Positions 59,891-61,450 of a stretch of 61,450 nt of DNA are shown here, in pieces. Each line of letters starts with the position of its first letter. The stretch's first letter is position 1. The stretch is taken from the NCBI RefSeq assembly GCF_000718015.1, contig NZ_JODY01000036.1, positions 1 to 61,450 of the forward strand. Reading direction: 5' to 3'. The notes beneath the pieces were generated by a model, which was not told where the DNA came from, made no database searches, and was given only the letters and a program-made list of their open reading frames with translations. This DNA is from Streptomyces catenulae. GTDB lineage: Bacteria; Actinomycetota; Actinomycetes; Streptomycetales; Streptomycetaceae. The position numbers and the translations under genes were made by a program.

Positions 59891-61123
59891 GTGACCGGTC
59901 CCCGACCCCGCCGTACGCCGTGGCGCGCGCTGCGCCCCGCGAGCTTCGGCGCCGCACCCACCGGCGAGCGACTGGCCAGGATGCGCCGGTCACCGCAGTT
60001 CGTGGACGGTCAGTTCCGCAACCCGACACCGATCAACCGGCTGCTACGCGGCTCCGCCCTGCCGATGGTCCGTTCGCAGCTGAACCGCGAGGCCCGGCTG
60101 CGCCGCGCCCCCGCCGCCCCGATACCACTGCACCGCCCGGCCCCGGGGGAGACCGCCGGGCCACCGCGGACCGGACTCCGCATCACCTGGATGGGGCATT
60201 CCAGCGCGCTCGCCGAGATCGACGGACACCGGCTGCTCTTCGACCCGGTCTGGGGCGAGCGCTGTTCCCCCTTCGCCTGGGCCGGTCCCAAGCGACTCCA
60301 CCCGGCCCCCGTCGAGCTGGCCGCGCTGGCTCCCGTCGACGCCGTGGTGATCTCCCACGACCACTACGACCATCTCGACATGGCGACGGTCCGGGCGCTC
60401 ACCGTCACCGGAGCCGCCTTCGTGGTGCCCCTGGGCATCGGCGCCGACCTGGAGTTCTGGGGCGTACCGCCGTCCCGTATCACCGAGCTGGACTGGCACG
60501 AGTCCACCCGCGTCGGCGAACTGACCCTCACCGCCACCCCCGCCCAGCACTTCTGCGGCCGTGGCCTGCGCGGACCCCAGCACACCCTCTGGGCCTCCTG
60601 GTCCGTCGCCGGGCCCGAGCACCGCATCCACCACAGCGGCGACACCGGCTATTTCCCCGGCTTCGCCGAGATCGGCGAAGGCCACGGCCCCTTCGACCTG
60701 ACCATGATCCAGATCGGCGCGTACAGCGAATTCTGGCCCAGGAACCACCCGAACCACATCCCGCTGCCCGGCGCCTGGCCCGACATCCACATGACCCCGG
60801 CGCAAGGGGTCCGGGCCCACCTGGATCTCCAGGGAGGCGGCCCCGCCGGAGTGCTGCTGCCGATCCACTGGGGCACCTTCAATCTCGCCCCGCACCCGTG
60901 GGCGGAGCCGGCCGAGTGGACGAAGGACGCGGCCGACGAGGTCGGCCAGGCGGTGGCGTTCCCCCGCCCCGGCGAGCCGTTCGAGCCCGGGGGCCAGCTG
61001 CCCGAGGAGCCGTGGTGGCGGGCCGTCTCCCATCCGATCGCCCGTCCGTGGCGCCGCCCACGGGCCGCCGAGGTCGAGACGGAGCCACGCACCGCCGATC
61101 TGGACGTCGCCGGAGAACGGTGA
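59891..61123 (+). CDS. MBL-fold metal-dependent hydrolase (NAPE-PLD/UlaG-like)
   Basis: A 410-residue metallo-beta-lactamase-fold protein. The metal motif is VVISHDHYDHLDMATV (HxHxDH), with ITWMGHSSALAEIDGHRLLF and DPVWGERCSPFAWAGPKR upstream and HHSGDTGYFPGFAEIGE (metal Asp) plus LPIHWGTFNLAPHPW (last His) downstream. The layout is that of N-acylphosphatidylethanolamine phospholipase D and the RomA-like group, so a phosphodiester or lactone hydrolase is expected. The start is GTG 59891, with GGAGG four bases before it; upstream codons back to 59789 are low-complexity. A TATATA sequence at 59742-59747 may belong to its promoter. Confidence 0.87.
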   Translation: MTGPRPRRTPWRALRPASFGAAPTGERLARMRRSPQFVDGQFRNPTPINRLLRGSALPMVRSQLNREARLRRAPAAPIPLHRPAPGETAGPPRTGLRITWMGHSSALAEIDGHRLLFDPVWGERCSPFAWAGPKRLHPAPVELAALAPVDAVVISHDHYDHLDMATVRALTVTGAAFVVPLGIGADLEFWGVPPSRITELDWHESTRVGELTLTATPAQHFCGRGLRGPQHTLWASWSVAGPEHRIHHSGDTGYFPGFAEIGEGHGPFDLTMIQIGAYSEFWPRNHPNHIPLPGAWPDIHMTPAQGVRAHLDLQGGGPAGVLLPIHWGTFNLAPHPWAEPAEWTKDAADEVGQAVAFPRPGEPFEPGGQLPEEPWWRAVSHPIARPWRRPRAAEVETEPRTADLDVAGER

Positions 61124-61163
61124 CGCCGACTCCCCTCCCGCGGCCCTCTTTCCCTTCCTTACG

Positions 61164-61194
61164 CGCCACCGGGCGGTACGGATGCCCGGTGGCG
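61164..61194 (+). terminator. Terminator after the MBL hydrolase gene
   Basis: CGCCACCGGGC and GCCCGGTGGCG form a perfect 11-bp stem with a 9-nt loop, 40 bp after the stop codon. Confidence 0.6.
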
Positions 61195-61450
61195 GGGGGG
61201 GAGAGAGCCCGGAGCGCCGCAGAGGCACCCCCCGTCGTAGGGCGCCTGCGGGGTCGTGTAAGTTGTTCGAGTTGCCACGGAGCCGACAGGTCTCCTGGCA
61301 GCCGTCCGCCGCATCGCGGCACACCACTACTGCACGACTCCTCACCGGGATGAATTTCGGCATGCCCGAATTTCACACCGCGACGTGATTATGCGTCACC
61401 GAGGAATTCCGCTAAAGTAGTGACCACGCCAAGGCGCCGCAAACGAAAGT
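61195..61450. other. Right-hand non-coding edge with a dyad and possible -10
   Basis: No coding ORF is supported. GAATTTCGG at 61352-61360 is nearly repeated in inverted form up to 61374 (8 of 9 matches), and TAAAGT at 61413-61418 resembles a vegetative -10 without a clear -35. This is probably the control region of a plus-strand gene beyond the window. Confidence 0.35.

Noticed and set aside
61380..61450. The right edge as an rRNA operon leader
   Set aside because: TAAAGT is compatible with a promoter, but there is no clear -35, boxA or rRNA sequence in view.

Overview
The window is chromosomal DNA of a high-GC actinomycete, almost certainly Streptomyces. The evidence is the very GC-rich third codon positions, frequent GTG starts, and lineage-typical families: a WhiJ/AbaA-like XRE + DUF397 pair, RsbW-like ATPases, a hopanoid operon and an SCO6745-family protein. 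From memory, the order from the beta-oxidation operon through tRNA-fMet, idi, the CDP-alcohol/ABC-exporter operon and the hopanoid operon resembles the S. coelicolor region around SCO6730-SCO6771; this was not checked by alignment. I see no insertion sequence, prophage, CRISPR array or rRNA gene.

Left part (1-7.9 kb): a sugar module of three minus-strand genes (SIS-domain isomerase, class II aldolase, DeoR repressor) diverges from an MFS sugar symporter across a 302-bp control region carrying repeated GAAAG half-sites. Then come endonuclease V, a DapA/NanA-fold gene that lacks both catalytic residues of its family but sits behind a clear promoter and an 18-bp perfect palindrome, and an MgtC-like membrane protein.

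7.9-17.6 kb: a four-gene operon forms a self-contained beta-oxidation set for methyl-branched acyl-CoAs (alpha-methylacyl-CoA racemase, acyl-CoA dehydrogenase, thiolase, hydratase/3-hydroxyacyl-CoA dehydrogenase fusion). It faces a MerR regulator with a probable leaderless, self-controlled promoter. An amino-acid permease and a frameshifted phosphotransferase gene follow.

17.6-32.5 kb: secreted enzymes (sphingomyelinase C-like, M1 peptidase), a small secreted basic protein, a D-amino-acid oxidase-like flavoprotein, a FUSC membrane protein, Tex, an SCO6745-family protein, an enoyl-CoA hydratase, an ABC-F ATPase, initiator tRNA-Met, an HdeD-like membrane protein, an RsbW-like ATPase and type I isopentenyl-diphosphate isomerase.

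33.0-40.1 kb: a tightly overlapping operon of seven genes: two CDP-alcohol phosphatidyltransferases, a LicC/IPCT-like nucleotidyltransferase, a glycerol-1-phosphate-dehydrogenase-like enzyme, a GT2 glycosyltransferase and a TagGH-like ABC exporter. It looks like an uncharacterised pathway for making and exporting a phosphodiester-linked polyol glycoconjugate, and is the best candidate here for an undescribed system. Its first gene appears to start at CTG.

40.4-51.4 kb: the hopanoid operon hpnC-hpnD-small ORF-hpnE-polyprenyl synthase-shc-hpnG-hpnH-hpnO plus a serpin-like gene. It turns prenyl diphosphates into squalene, hopene, adenosyl/ribosylhopane and probably aminobacteriohopanetriol. A short leader ORF is coupled to hpnC. 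The ispG and dxs genes that I recall lying between hpnH and the aminotransferase in S. coelicolor are absent.

51.4-61.45 kb: a tyrosine phosphatase, an SGNH hydrolase, a WhiJ/AbaA-like regulatory locus extended by a DUF574 methyltransferase gene, a PfkB kinase, a flavin monooxygenase, a GNAT acetyltransferase and an MBL-fold hydrolase. Most gene ends are marked by long perfect GC-rich hairpins that serve as terminators.
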